NCBI RefSeq assembly: GCF_958299795.1
Contig: NC_133209.1
Location: forward strand, 17,273,368-17,337,367
Source: Porites lutea
Taxonomy: Eukaryota; Cnidaria; Anthozoa; Scleractinia; Poritidae
Reading direction: 5' to 3'
Length of the DNA stretch: 64,000 nt
This document shows positions 55,926 through 64,000 of the stretch, one piece after another. Below the pieces are notes generated by a model. The model did not search any database, had not been told where the DNA came from, and saw nothing but the letters and a program-made list of their open reading frames with translations. Made by a program: the position numbers and the translations under genes. Position 1 is the stretch's first letter. Each line of letters begins with the position of its first letter.

Positions 55926-56330
55926 ACGATTTAATAAACAGTTATAAAGAAACATGCTACGTGTGAAAAGATGGACGCCATGATAATGCCAAGGAAATAC
56001 ACCCCACAGTAGTTCCTAGCGTCCTATACAAACTCAGAACATCCCGTATTAAGAACTTCCGGTATAGAATATCTTCATTGATAGCAAACGTCAGTAGCTG
56101 CATTTCACGCGTCAATATTCGGGTTATACGCGGTGTAGTGTAATTTACTCGTTTTCTTTGTTTTGTGGACTGTTATTAGAGTTAGGTTCACTGCTAAAGA
56201 TGTTTTTTTTCCTTTATTTTACATCGGCTGTGAGTAATAAATTATATTACACCGGAGATGAGCCCAAGGGAAGCATCCTATGCCTGAATTGCAAAAAAAA
56301 AAAAGCTTTCTTTTACAGCGGGAAAAAGAA

Positions 56331-56380
56331 TGGAGAATCTGCATGCTAAGCGGGCGCTATACCATTTAAGCTAATCGCCC
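56331..56380 (-). pseudogene. tRNA-Ala pseudogene lacking the T-arm (1)
   Basis: The minus strand reads GGGCGATTAGCTTAAATGGT, then GCGCCCGCTTAGCATGCAGA, then TTCTCCA. The variable region and T-arm (box B) are missing, so it cannot be transcribed or folded normally. Anticodon AGC. Twin of 62980-63029. Confidence 0.8.
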
Positions 56381-56769
56381 TGCGCTATGAAATCTGGAAA
56401 AAAAAATAGCTAAACAATTGTGTCTCTTCGAAAACTAGGATAAATCTTACGCTTATCGGTTTTAAAGAGAGATGGCTTAAACTAATAAAAAAGAAGGGAA
56501 AGTCAACTGCGATCCCACTCCACTAAAGTAAATCAATTTCATTGCAGTTATTCTCTTTGTCTGAGACTGTAGGTATTCTTCTGTAACTTAAGCTAAGTAG
56601 CGAGGTTTATTAAGAAATATACTCTAAAGCGCCATCTTAAAAGAATAATATATTATTAGGAAATCACAAGTGCATGTAAATATTTTGTTCATGGTAAAAG
56701 GCATACATTTCGATGCGGCGTTTAGGCCTTTCGCCGATACAAGATAGAATAATAGATTATTATCTCTTG

Positions 56770-57118
56770 GTCCACACTAATACGCTGAGCGTTTTCATCA
56801 CTACTCATCGATTAGAGAACGTTCTTAAAGTTTCATCAGAATGAAACGCATACATCGTACATCCTATAAGTGTGGACGGTCGAAAACGTTCGAAAACGCT
56901 TCAAAATGAAAACGATGTCCGAAAATATCATAGGCGCGTGTGTTTGCAGCGTGCGCATAGAGTTCAACATACGTCTCCAAACGTGCAAGTCTTTTGTTTT
57001 CGAACGTTTCAGTGCGGACAGTCGAAAACGCACCAAAACGGTAGTGTGGACGCGAATCGATCGATGCAGTTTGAATGAAAACGAAAACGCATACTTTTGA
57101 AATTGAATTAGTGTGGAC
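56770..57118. mobile_element. MITE with GTCCACACTAAT ends (copy 1)
   Basis: GTCCACACTAATACG at the left and ATTAGTGTGGAC at the right form the inverted repeat; 349 bp. The inside is full of GAAAACG/CGTTTTC motifs, which give subterminal repeats and spurious frames on both strands. No clear target-site duplication. The same element, at the same place, is at 63412-63760. Confidence 0.8.
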
Positions 57119-57435
57119 AAGAAAAAACAAATTGATATTTAATGTTGACTTTGGTAATGATAAGTTAAAAAGTAGCCATTTTACAGTAAAATACCAAAAC
57201 ATGAATAATTTAACCATGTTATACTTTTCTCAGGACATAGAGCTACATAGAGCAAGATGATCAAGAAATTGATCGTGAATTCTAGGTCCATAAGTTAAGT
57301 CCTAAAATCAAATATCAAAGCTAAACCCTGGGATAGTTTGAGCCACAACGAAACAGGTACTTTTTATGGAGCAAGTGGAAATACAATGTTAACACTAGTA
57401 GTGATTAGCTAAAAAGTCGACTTTAGATCAAGAAT

Positions 57436-57507
57436 GGCCTGTTGGTCTAGTGGCATGATTCTCGCTTTGGGTGCGAGAGGTCCCGGGTTCGACTCCCGGA
57501 CAGGCCC
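57436..57507 (+). tRNA. tRNA-Pro(TGG)
   Basis: 72 nt, identical in body to the gene at 35707. Anticodon arm CTCGC-TTTGGGT-GCGAG, T-arm fully paired, discriminator C. A T run (from 57509) is the terminator. The upstream flank (ACACTAGTAGTGATTAGCTA) matches that of 58947. Confidence 0.95.
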
Positions 57508-57519
57508 CTTTTTTAGGTC

Positions 57520-58195
57520 TCTGTTGAAAACCTTAAAAATCTAACAACAATAACGACAAATCGCAACACAACATAAAAACAAATTATCAAACAGGCAGGC
57601 TTTCAATCAGACATGCAAATAATAATTTTCCCGTTAATTTATACTAGTGTTTGGATTTTATAAGGTAAGAGATGCCTCTCTGACTACCCAAACCGCCATG
57701 AGGGTAAAGTAAAACCATTCCGCTGTTTGTAGACATAAAGTCAGTCGACTCCCAATTCAGAACTGTTCCCAGTAAAAGGTTTCGAAAGTCATGGTTCTGT
57801 GACTTTATATTGTAACTTTAAATGAAGCAATTTCGTCAAAAGTAGCTATTTGTTCAGCCATCGAATTTCACTTGACGAGCGCGAATCCGACACTACCGAC
57901 GTTTACATGGCAAAATTTGAATTGCGGGAAGTTAAATAGATTTCTTTCAGGTTTACAGCTCATCTTCTAGGCTTAGCTTAAGTGGAAGTTACAAATTATT
58001 TGATAAAATATTTTATTCGTGAATTTGACTGAATTGTATTGCTAATTTTATCTTTCATATAGCTCGGTCAAACAAGAATTAACAAATACCACTCGTTAAA
58101 TTTAGTTGTGGTTCTCTTGGGTTTCGTAAGACTTTTTAGTCTAGTAAAATTAACACATGTTTGTCCAGTTAAATCAAGACACCTTATGTAAACCA
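57520..58195. other. Non-coding stretch between tRNA genes
   Basis: No gene or repeat terminus recognised. Confidence 0.4.
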
Positions 58196-58268
58196 GGGGG
58201 ATTAGCTCAAATGGTAGAGCGCTCGCTTAGCATGCGGGAGGTACCGGGATCGATACCCGGATCCTCCA
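58196..58268 (+). tRNA. tRNA-Ala(AGC)
   Basis: 73 nt. GGGGGAT pairs with ATCCTCC throughout (G3-U70), anticodon arm CTCGC-TTAGCAT-GCGGG (one T-G wobble), T-arm CCGGG-ATCGATA-CCCGG. T7 terminator about 15 bases downstream. Downstream flank matches 61776-62040. Confidence 0.95.
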
Positions 58269-58566
58269 AATTGACAACAATTTTTTTCTGTACGTAAACG
58301 CTTACTTATTCTAGGCACGTTTTTAATAGTCCCGTGTAAGCTGTCGTATTTTACGAATAGCCCTGACTTTAAAAAAACAAGAAGTCATAAGGACTTTTCT
58401 CACGGTTTCTATGATGTAGCGTCCATAGCCTCAGTTTAATTTTTGGAAAAAAAAAATAGGTTGCTAATTAAAAGCAATAAGTCCGCTGTTTTAGCGAATA
58501 AAGTGCAAGACATGACAGATCGGTATGATTACACATTGCTGCCAACACGTTCAGTTCAAGAAGAAA

Positions 58567-58640
58567 TGGAGAATCTGGGTATCGATCCCAGTACTCGCCA
58601 GCATACGAAGCGGGTGCTCTACCATTTGAGCTAATCTCCC
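58567..58640 (-). pseudogene. tRNA-Ala-derived copy with CGT anticodon
   Basis: Minus strand GGGAGATTAGCTCAAATGGT, anticodon arm CCCGC-TTCGTAT-GCTGG, T-arm CTGGG-ATCGATA-CCCAG. It is clearly an alanine tRNA body (G3-U70 kept), but the TTTGCAT loop of its paralogue at 62223 has become TTCGTAT, a threonine-type anticodon. One acceptor pair and one anticodon-stem pair are broken and the variable region has an extra base. Most likely a pseudogene, but both internal promoter boxes remain recognisable. Confidence 0.7.
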
Positions 58641-58946
58641 TGCCCGGAAAACCAGCGTGAATAATTAGCTTAACTTTCACTAAGCTATAAACGAGAGCCA
58701 GGATATATCTGTGCTACCTTTAACTAAAGAAACGAGAAAAATTCACGTTTATCGAAGTGTTCTCAACAGATAGTACATGATGTTACCGAAGAAAATGAAC
58801 AGGTGTTTGGAAAATAAAACTTGAAATCATGAGTTAGTTTCAGATACATTTTTCAGAGACACCATACAGCTACTCAAGCGAACAGGTTGAAATTTAATGT
58901 TGACACTAGTAGTCATTAGCTAAAAAGAAGTCAATTTATCAAGAAT

Positions 58947-59018
58947 GGCCTGTTGGTCTAGTGGCATGATTCTCGCTTAGGGTGCGAGAGGTCCCAGGTT
59001 CGACTCCCGAACAGGCCC
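58947..59018 (+). tRNA. tRNA-Pro(AGG), somewhat degenerate T-stem
   Basis: 72 nt. GGCCTGT pairs with ACAGGCC, anticodon arm CTCGC-TTAGGGT-GCGAG. The T-arm is CCAGG-TTCGACT-CCCGA, with two unpaired positions compared with its paralogues. Anticodon AGG would read CCU and, as inosine, other proline codons. It could be the family's AGG gene or a young pseudogene. The downstream T run is short (TTTT from about 59021). Confidence 0.7.
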
Positions 59019-59718
59019 CATTTTCCACTATTTTGGAAGTTCCAATTTTACAATCAAATAACAAGAACATAAAAATCAAACCAAAAAATAAAAACAAAAT
59101 ATTCATCAAGCAAGCATTCAAACACACTAGCCATACAAGAAGTTTTTCAACTAAATTATGCAGGGCTTTGGATCTGACCCCTGCCTCTCTGATTACCGAG
59201 AGATTATGAGGGAATAGTACTGAAACCATTGCTTTTACGCAAAAAGGAACTAATTGGTCAATGCCATGTAAATTGAACGAAGTGAAAAAGGATGGGTGAA
59301 CAAAACTGATACGCTGTTCTTGACTTCATCAACTTCTTTTTTATTATTGTTAAATCTAAATTTTTTTTTCGTTGTCCAGAAGCGCAAAAATTTAAAGAGC
59401 AGTATCTAATTGCTCGTTTGAATAGACGCCATATAATAAAATTGCGTTTGACGGAGCAGACCGCCTTTCTAGATTAGAAGCCGGATGATTTGAGTTTTTC
59501 CTTTCTTGTTGTCGAACTAAGAAAGCAGGAAATATCAACGAGTAATGTCACTTTACGGTCTTTTCTAAAGCCATGGAACCACCCACTTTTAAGCGCTATC
59601 TAATTGTAAACGTCAGTGGCTACATCTCATGCGTCCATATTTATTAGAAGCCGCAATAAGTACCCTTTCCCCAAGCTGCAAGAAAAAAATGAGCTTTCTT
59701 TTTACAGCGGAAAAAGAC
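59019..59718. other. Non-coding stretch between tRNA genes
   Basis: A-rich in part (59060-59110). Short frames only. From about 59600 (AAACGTCAGTGGCTACATCTC) it resembles block t near 18305 and 56085. Confidence 0.4.
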
Positions 59719-59791
59719 TGGAGAATCTGGGTATCGACGCCAGTACCTCTCCCTCGCAAAGCGAGCGCTCTACCATTTGAGCTAATCCCCC
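59719..59791 (-). pseudogene. tRNA-Ala(TGC), degenerate
   Basis: Minus strand GGGGGAT acceptor, D-arm intact, anticodon loop TTTGCGA with TGC, anticodon stem CTCGC with GGGAG (one mismatch), T-arm CTGGC-GTCGATA-CCCAG (closing pair lost, loop starts with G). 73 nt. Boxes A and B are partly conserved. Probably non-functional, with some doubt. Confidence 0.65.
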
Positions 59792-60412
59792 TGTACTAGA
59801 AAATCTTGGCAAAAAATCAGCTAATGATAAATGTTTCTTATACCACACTTAACACGAAAACCAGAATTAATCTTACGCTTATCGGTTTCAAAGCAGAACT
59901 AACAAAATCGAAGGGAAAATCAACTGAACTATCCCGCTGAGCTATCGAAAATCAATTACATTGTTATCCTTTGCAGTAAAATACCAAACCATGTTTAAGT
60001 TAATCTTTCTACACAAAACGCATTCTCAGGACATAGAGCACAATGATGGTTAAGAAACTGAATACTAGTTTATTAAGTTGATTCCCAACAGGATAGACAC
60101 ATAGATTTAGATGTAATTAAAAAACGCCTTTTTCTAGTTTAGTATTAGAAATATGGTCTTTTACTTTATATTTCTCGGCAAAAAGGCGATCATTATTATA
60201 TCCAAACACGGCACAAGGATCTTTTTTCCCATCACAATCTTATTCTAAGAAAACTTTAAGAAAAAATGTCCCGAAAAGCGCTCGAAAATACTGGGCATCC
60301 TTTAATACTCCTTAAATCGAATTAATTCAATATGGCCGCCTTATCGGTAAAAAGGTCTATTCATTACTGCTTTGTGGCTGTTGTATTGTTAAGTCTTGCC
60401 CAACAGCTTGTA
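59792..60412. repeat. Block t right-flank copy (about 59860-60090) and spacer
   Basis: TTACGCTTATCGGTTT, AGTAAAATACCAAACCATG and CAATGATGGTTAAGAAACTG match 19720-19960 and 56450-57270. The rest to 60412 shows nothing recognisable. Confidence 0.5.
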
Positions 60413-60419
60413 CCAGGAG

Positions 60420-61644
60420 CAGGGAGGATAAAGGTTGGGCGGTGAAACGAGCGCTCCGCTCTTCATTTAATGTGTGATGCGGAGTAGGACTGGCACGAAC
60501 GCTCTTTCCGCGCTTCCGGTGCGCTTGAAGGCCGGCGAAATTTTCCTTTTTGCAAACCGGAAATCCTATTTTCTTTCTGTAATTTCAGGCTACAATGTTA
60601 AATAGATAAGTTCGTTTCATAACAATATCAATAAACCGTTTCATATGTTTGTGTCTGTATGCCTATAAGTCAAAGTTGTTGGTCGTATAATGCCAAAATT
60701 TGAGTTTAATTTGAAAGTGTTGAATACCTCCTCCTTCCACGAAATATCATCTAATCGTCTTTCGCCGTTTCGTTTGTAAAAGCTTAACACTTCTTAACCT
60801 CAGTTTTTACATATGTTAAAGGGGGATAAATTTTATATAACATAAAAAAAAATTAGATTGATATATTTTGATATAGTGGCGTTGTACTGCTTCAAACTTT
60901 GCTTCTCGGGTGCAACGCGCCATGGCGATTCGCGCAATGCGTCGCAAATCCGGCAACCGCATGTAAACAAAATTTATTGAGGTTAGTTGTAAGGTTTTTT
61001 CTCCGTTCTTCTCTCTAAAACAAAACAAGGTAAAAAGTAAAAACTGAGGGGAAACTAATTTTGAAGTTTCGAAGAAACAGAAAGACGGATGAGATGTTTT
61101 TTCGAAATTAAAAAGAAGGATGATGGTGATTGAAATTTGCATAATTTCACCTTGCACGAGCTGCACGCATTTATAAAATACACGTCATCTAGTTATGAAT
61201 CACACGATCTGCTGTCTTTTAGTTTTGCCATGGATGACATTTTCCTTCGTGTTTGAGACAGCACTTAGTTTTTTTTGTTTTGGAATAACATCGACATTGA
61301 CAAGTAGTAGAACGAAAATATAATTCAGTGGTAGAGTCATGGAAGTAATCACAGAAACCCTTTGAAAGAGATGTTTGTCTACTCCAACTAAATCTCCCGC
61401 AAAAAATAGCAACATTTGCCTCTCGGAGACAGCGTACCAGCACAAAGGAACGAGGAAGAAGTGCAAGAAAACAAATCAAGCCGCCATAATTCAGTGACAG
61501 TGGCAGTGTCTAATGGACAAACCACATCGCAAGCCCTGACCGAAGTCGAAAACAAGCGACATTTCTAAGCAGAGTCCCAGTCCACTGCATCACACCTTTA
61601 TGCTCGGACGCGCTCGTTTCACCGCCCAACCTTTATCCGCCCTG
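60420..61644. mobile_element. hAT-like non-autonomous element with CAGGG ends and 7-bp target duplication
   Basis: The left end CAGGGAGGATAAAGGTTGGG continues CGGTGAAACGAGCGC; the right end is its near-exact reverse complement, and a looser match continues to about 90 bases (TGTGATGCGGAGTAGGACTG against TGTGATGCAGTGGACTGGGA). CCAGGAG directly flanks both ends (60413-60419 and 61645-61651). CAGGG termini point to hAT, though 8-bp duplications are usual there. Two minus-strand frames (61166-60816 and 61479-61219) lie inside. The second encodes a hydrophobic start and a Cys-rich tail (CQCRCYSKTKKTKCC), with no recognised family. Confidence 0.75.
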
Positions 61645-61702
61645 CCAGGAGCCTATTACTAAGTAAGTAATCGGCTCCTACTTGCACTACATGTATGAAG
61701 CA

Positions 61703-61775
61703 GGGGGATTAGCTCAAATGGTAGAGCGCCTGCTTAGCATGCGGAAGGTACTGGGATCGATACCCGGATTCTCCA
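61703..61775 (+). tRNA. tRNA-Ala(AGC), one anticodon-stem mismatch
   Basis: 73 nt. GGGGGAT pairs with ATTCTCC, anticodon arm CCTGC-TTAGCAT-GCGGA (outermost pair C-A, one T-G wobble), T-arm CTGGG-ATCGATA-CCCGG (one T-G). T8 terminator about 13 bases downstream. Possibly functional. Confidence 0.8.
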
Positions 61776-62222
61776 AGTTAACAATTATTTTTTTTGAACG
61801 TAAACGCTACCTTATTTTAGGCACGTTTGTATAGAACCGTGTTAGCAGCAGTTAAAACGTCGTATTTCACGAACAGCCCTGACTTTTTAGGAATAAACAA
61901 GAAATCATGAGGGCTAGGATTTTTCTCACGGTTTCTATGATGTAGGGTCCATTGCTTCGGTTTACTTTTTGAAAAAAAAAATGGGTTGCTTATTAATAGC
62001 AAATAAGTCCGCTGCCATAAGTGGCGAAAGTGCAAGAAATGATAGATCGGTATTTTAAATTCGCACTTTTACAAAAGCAGAGTTTTTGTCTAGGAACAGA
62101 ATTTTTCGAGCTCATTGTATTTTATCTTAATTATTTCTCATGCATTTAGAAATTTTTATATAATTTTTTTTCTTTCTTATACACATTGCTGCCAACACAT
62201 TCAGTTTAAAAAAAAAACAAAA
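61776..62222 (+). repeat. Spacer duplicated from 58269-58566
   Basis: ACGTAAACGCT, TTAGGCACGTTT, CTCACGGTTTCTATGATGTA and ACACATTGCTGCCAACAC are shared with 58285-58556, so the [Ala(+), spacer, Ala(-)] pair was duplicated as a unit. This copy has about 100 extra bases (about 62055-62180). Confidence 0.65.
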
Positions 62223-62295
62223 TGGAGAATCTGGGTATCGATCCCAGTACCTCCCGCATGCAAAGCGGGCGCTCTACCATTTGAGCTAATCCCCC
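62223..62295 (-). tRNA. tRNA-Ala(TGC)
   Basis: 73 nt. Minus strand GGGGGAT pairs with ATTCTCC (G3-U70), D-arm GCTC-AAATGGTA-GAGC, anticodon arm CCCGC-TTTGCAT-GCGGG, T-arm CTGGG-ATCGATA-CCCAG, all paired; discriminator A. A T10 run follows downstream on the minus strand. Confidence 0.95.
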
Positions 62296-62744
62296 CTGCC
62301 CGGAAAGCCAGCCTGAATAATTAGGGGTATAAAAATGTTCCTCGAAAAATCTCGAAATCTTGGAAGCGTTTGTTTGCTCTCGAACTCTCGTTTTCGGGTG
62401 ATTTTACGTCTCGGGACGTCTTTCAGTCTCGCAAAGTCTCGAATTTACCCTTCTATACCCCTGTAATTAATTAAACTTAGATTTTTTATTACACTAAACT
62501 ATAAACGAGAGCCAGGATAAATCTGTACTGTCTTTAACTAAAGAAAACGAAGAAAAATCAAAGTTTATCAAAGTGTTCTCAGCAGATAGTACAAGCTGTT
62601 AGCGAAGAAAATAGAAAGCTCTTTAAAAACTAAAACTTAAAATCATGAGTTAGTTTTAGACCCATTTTTCAGGGACACCGTACAGGTACTCAAAGGAACA
62701 AATTGATATTTAATGTTGACTTTGGTATTGATAAGTTAAAAAGT
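62296..62744. other. Spacer, partly duplicated from 58641-58930
   Basis: CTATAAACGAGAGCCAGGAT, AGTGTTCTCA and AATCATGAGTTAGTTT match 58685-58850. About 62325-62465 is unique here, with a TCTCGAAATCT/GTCTCGAATTT style inverted-repeat flavour suggesting a small insertion. Confidence 0.45.
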
Positions 62745-62979
62745 AGCTGCATTTCACGCGTCAATATTCGGGTTATACGCAGTGTAATGTAATTTACTCG
62801 TTTTCTTTGTTTTGTGGACTGTTATTAGAGTTAGGTTCATTGCTAAAGATGTTTTTTTTCCTTTATTTTACATCGGCTGTGAGTAATAAATTATATTACA
62901 CCGGAGATGAGCCCAAGGGAAGCATCCTATGCCTGAATTGCAAAAAAAAAAAAGCTTTCTTTTACAGCGGGAAAAAGAA

Positions 62980-63029
62980 TGGAGAATCTGCATGCTAAGC
63001 GGGCGCTATACCATTTAAGCTAATCGCCC
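62980..63029 (-). pseudogene. tRNA-Ala pseudogene lacking the T-arm (2)
   Basis: Same truncated sequence as 56331-56380, duplicated with its block. Anticodon AGC, no T-arm. Confidence 0.8.
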
Positions 63030-63411
63030 TGCGCTATGAAATCTGGAAAAAAAAATAGCTAAACAATTGTGTCTCTTCGAAAACTAGGATAAATCTTACG
63101 CTTATCGGTTTTAAAGAGAGATGGCTTAAACTAATAAAAAAGAAGGGAAAGTCAACTGCGATCCCACTCAACTAAAGTAAATCAATTTCATTGCAGTTAT
63201 TCTTTTTGTCTGAGACTGTAGGTATTCTTCTGTAACTTAAGCTAAGTAGCGAGGTTTATTAAGAAATATACTCTAAAGCGCCATCTTAAAAGAATAATTA
63301 GGAAATCACAAGTGCATGTAAATATTTTGTTCATGGTAAAAGGCATACATTTCGATGCGGCGTTTAGGCCTTTCGCCGATACAAGATAGAATAATAGATT
63401 ATTATCTCTTG

Positions 63412-63760
63412 GTCCACACTAATACGCTGAGCGTTTTCATCACTACTCATCGATTAGAGAACGTTCTTAAAGTTTCATCAGAATGAAACGCATACATCGT
63501 ACATCCTATAAGTGTGGACGGTCGAAAACGTTCGAAAACGCTTCAAAATGAAAACGATGTCCGAAAATATCATAGGCGCGTGTGTTTGCAGCGTGCGCAT
63601 AGAGTTCAACATACGTCACCAAACGTGCAAGTCTTTTGTTTTCGAACGTTTCAGTGCGGACAGTCGAAAACGCACCAAAACGGTAGTGTGGACGCGAATC
63701 GATCGATGCAGTTTGGATGAAAACGAAAACGCATACTTTTGAAATTGAATTAGTGTGGAC
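63412..63760. mobile_element. MITE with GTCCACACTAAT ends (copy 2)
   Basis: 349 bp with the same termini and interior as 56770-57118. Present through block duplication, not independent insertion, because the flanks also match. Confidence 0.8.
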
Positions 63761-64000
63761 AAGAAAAAACAAATTGATATTTAATGTTGACTTTGGTAAT
63801 GATAAGTTAAAAAGTAGCCATTTTACAGTAAAATACCAAAACATGAATAATTTAACCATGTTATACTTTTCTCAGGACATAGAGCTACATAGAGCAAGAT
63901 GATCAAGAAATTGATCGTGAATCCTAGTCCATAAGTTAAGTCCTAAAATCAAATATCAAAGCTAAACCCTGGGATACTTTGAGCCACAACGAGACAGGTA

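Larger units (their letters stand above)
55015..57380 (+). repeat. Block t, copy 2
   Basis: Homologous to 17600-20070. Unlike that copy it has no R2 insertion at 56250, but carries two additions: about 55577-55925 and about 56545-57180, the latter with the GTCCACAC element. The part from about 56093 is nearly identical to 62745-64000. Confidence 0.7.
62745..64000 (+). repeat. Block t, copy 3 (near-identical to 56093-57363)
   Basis: Runs to the right edge with only scattered base differences and one small indel (a 7-base difference near 63295 against 56650). It contains the truncated tRNA-Ala and the GTCCACAC MITE. In copy 2 a tRNA-Pro follows about 75 bases after the point where the window ends. 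Confidence 0.85.

Noticed and set aside
56864-57217. 117-residue minus-strand frame, duplicated at 63506-63859
   Set aside because: The duplicate is preserved because the whole block is nearly identical and young; the frame runs through the GTCCACAC MITE and its GAAAACG repeats.
1-64000. CRISPR arrays, operons and bacterial-type signals
   Set aside because: No regularly spaced direct repeats with unique spacers, no Shine-Dalgarno-led gene series; the sequence is eukaryotic in character.

Overview
The window looks like about 64 kb of AT-rich, repeat-dense genome from an anthozoan cnidarian, most likely a stony coral. This rests on the repeat landscape (many short inverted-repeat elements, CR1/L2-like LINE tails, a Penelope-like fragment), interspersed single tRNA genes, and introns implied by splice acceptors. 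The species call is inference. No bacterial or viral gene organisation is seen.

Protein genes are few. The one convincing family is a set of three paralogous single-coding-exon genes at 5831-6478, 29322-29945 and 49127-49747. Each encodes a secreted precursor of about 205 residues: a signal peptide, a strongly conserved pro-region, a furin-type RxRR site and a short cysteine-rich C-terminal domain. The domain resembles the IL-17 cystine-knot fold (a basic-x-P-E-F-I run into V-C-R-x4-C, ending I-C-C-E-C). Copies 2 and 3 look intact. Copy 1 has an in-frame stop just before the last cysteines and is probably a pseudogene.

The genes sit in a decayed tandem array. Homologous non-coding blocks recur before each gene (called a, b, c, d, e here), and an orphan copy of block d near 30.3-32.2 kb suggests a fourth unit whose gene is gone. 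A pogo/Tigger-like MITE lies between block d and the gene in copies 1 and 2, while copy 3 keeps an empty site, so copies 1 and 2 share a more recent ancestor. Other duplicated blocks carry tRNA-like sequences: Arg-like at 14.6 and 33.0 kb, and Thr/Ile-like at 20.3 and 43.6 kb.

The right third (53-64 kb), with outliers at 35.7 and 39.2 kb, is a tRNA-Ala/tRNA-Pro cluster built by local direct and inverted duplication. Pro genes carry TGG, CGG and AGG anticodons. Ala genes carry AGC and TGC, plus one degenerate copy with CGT. Several truncated Ala pseudogenes mark repeated copying.

The rest is transposon debris: LINE fragments at 1-829, 6590-7015, 14640-15213, 40000-41340 and 50120-51762; a Penelope-like fossil at 44456-45527; many MITEs and foldbacks; a dyad-unit minisatellite at 1035-1640; and a large foldback at 21.8-25.6 kb split by a 2.27-kb insertion. 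Block boundaries are by-eye estimates, good to some tens of bases; tRNA, CDS and TIR ends were counted base by base.
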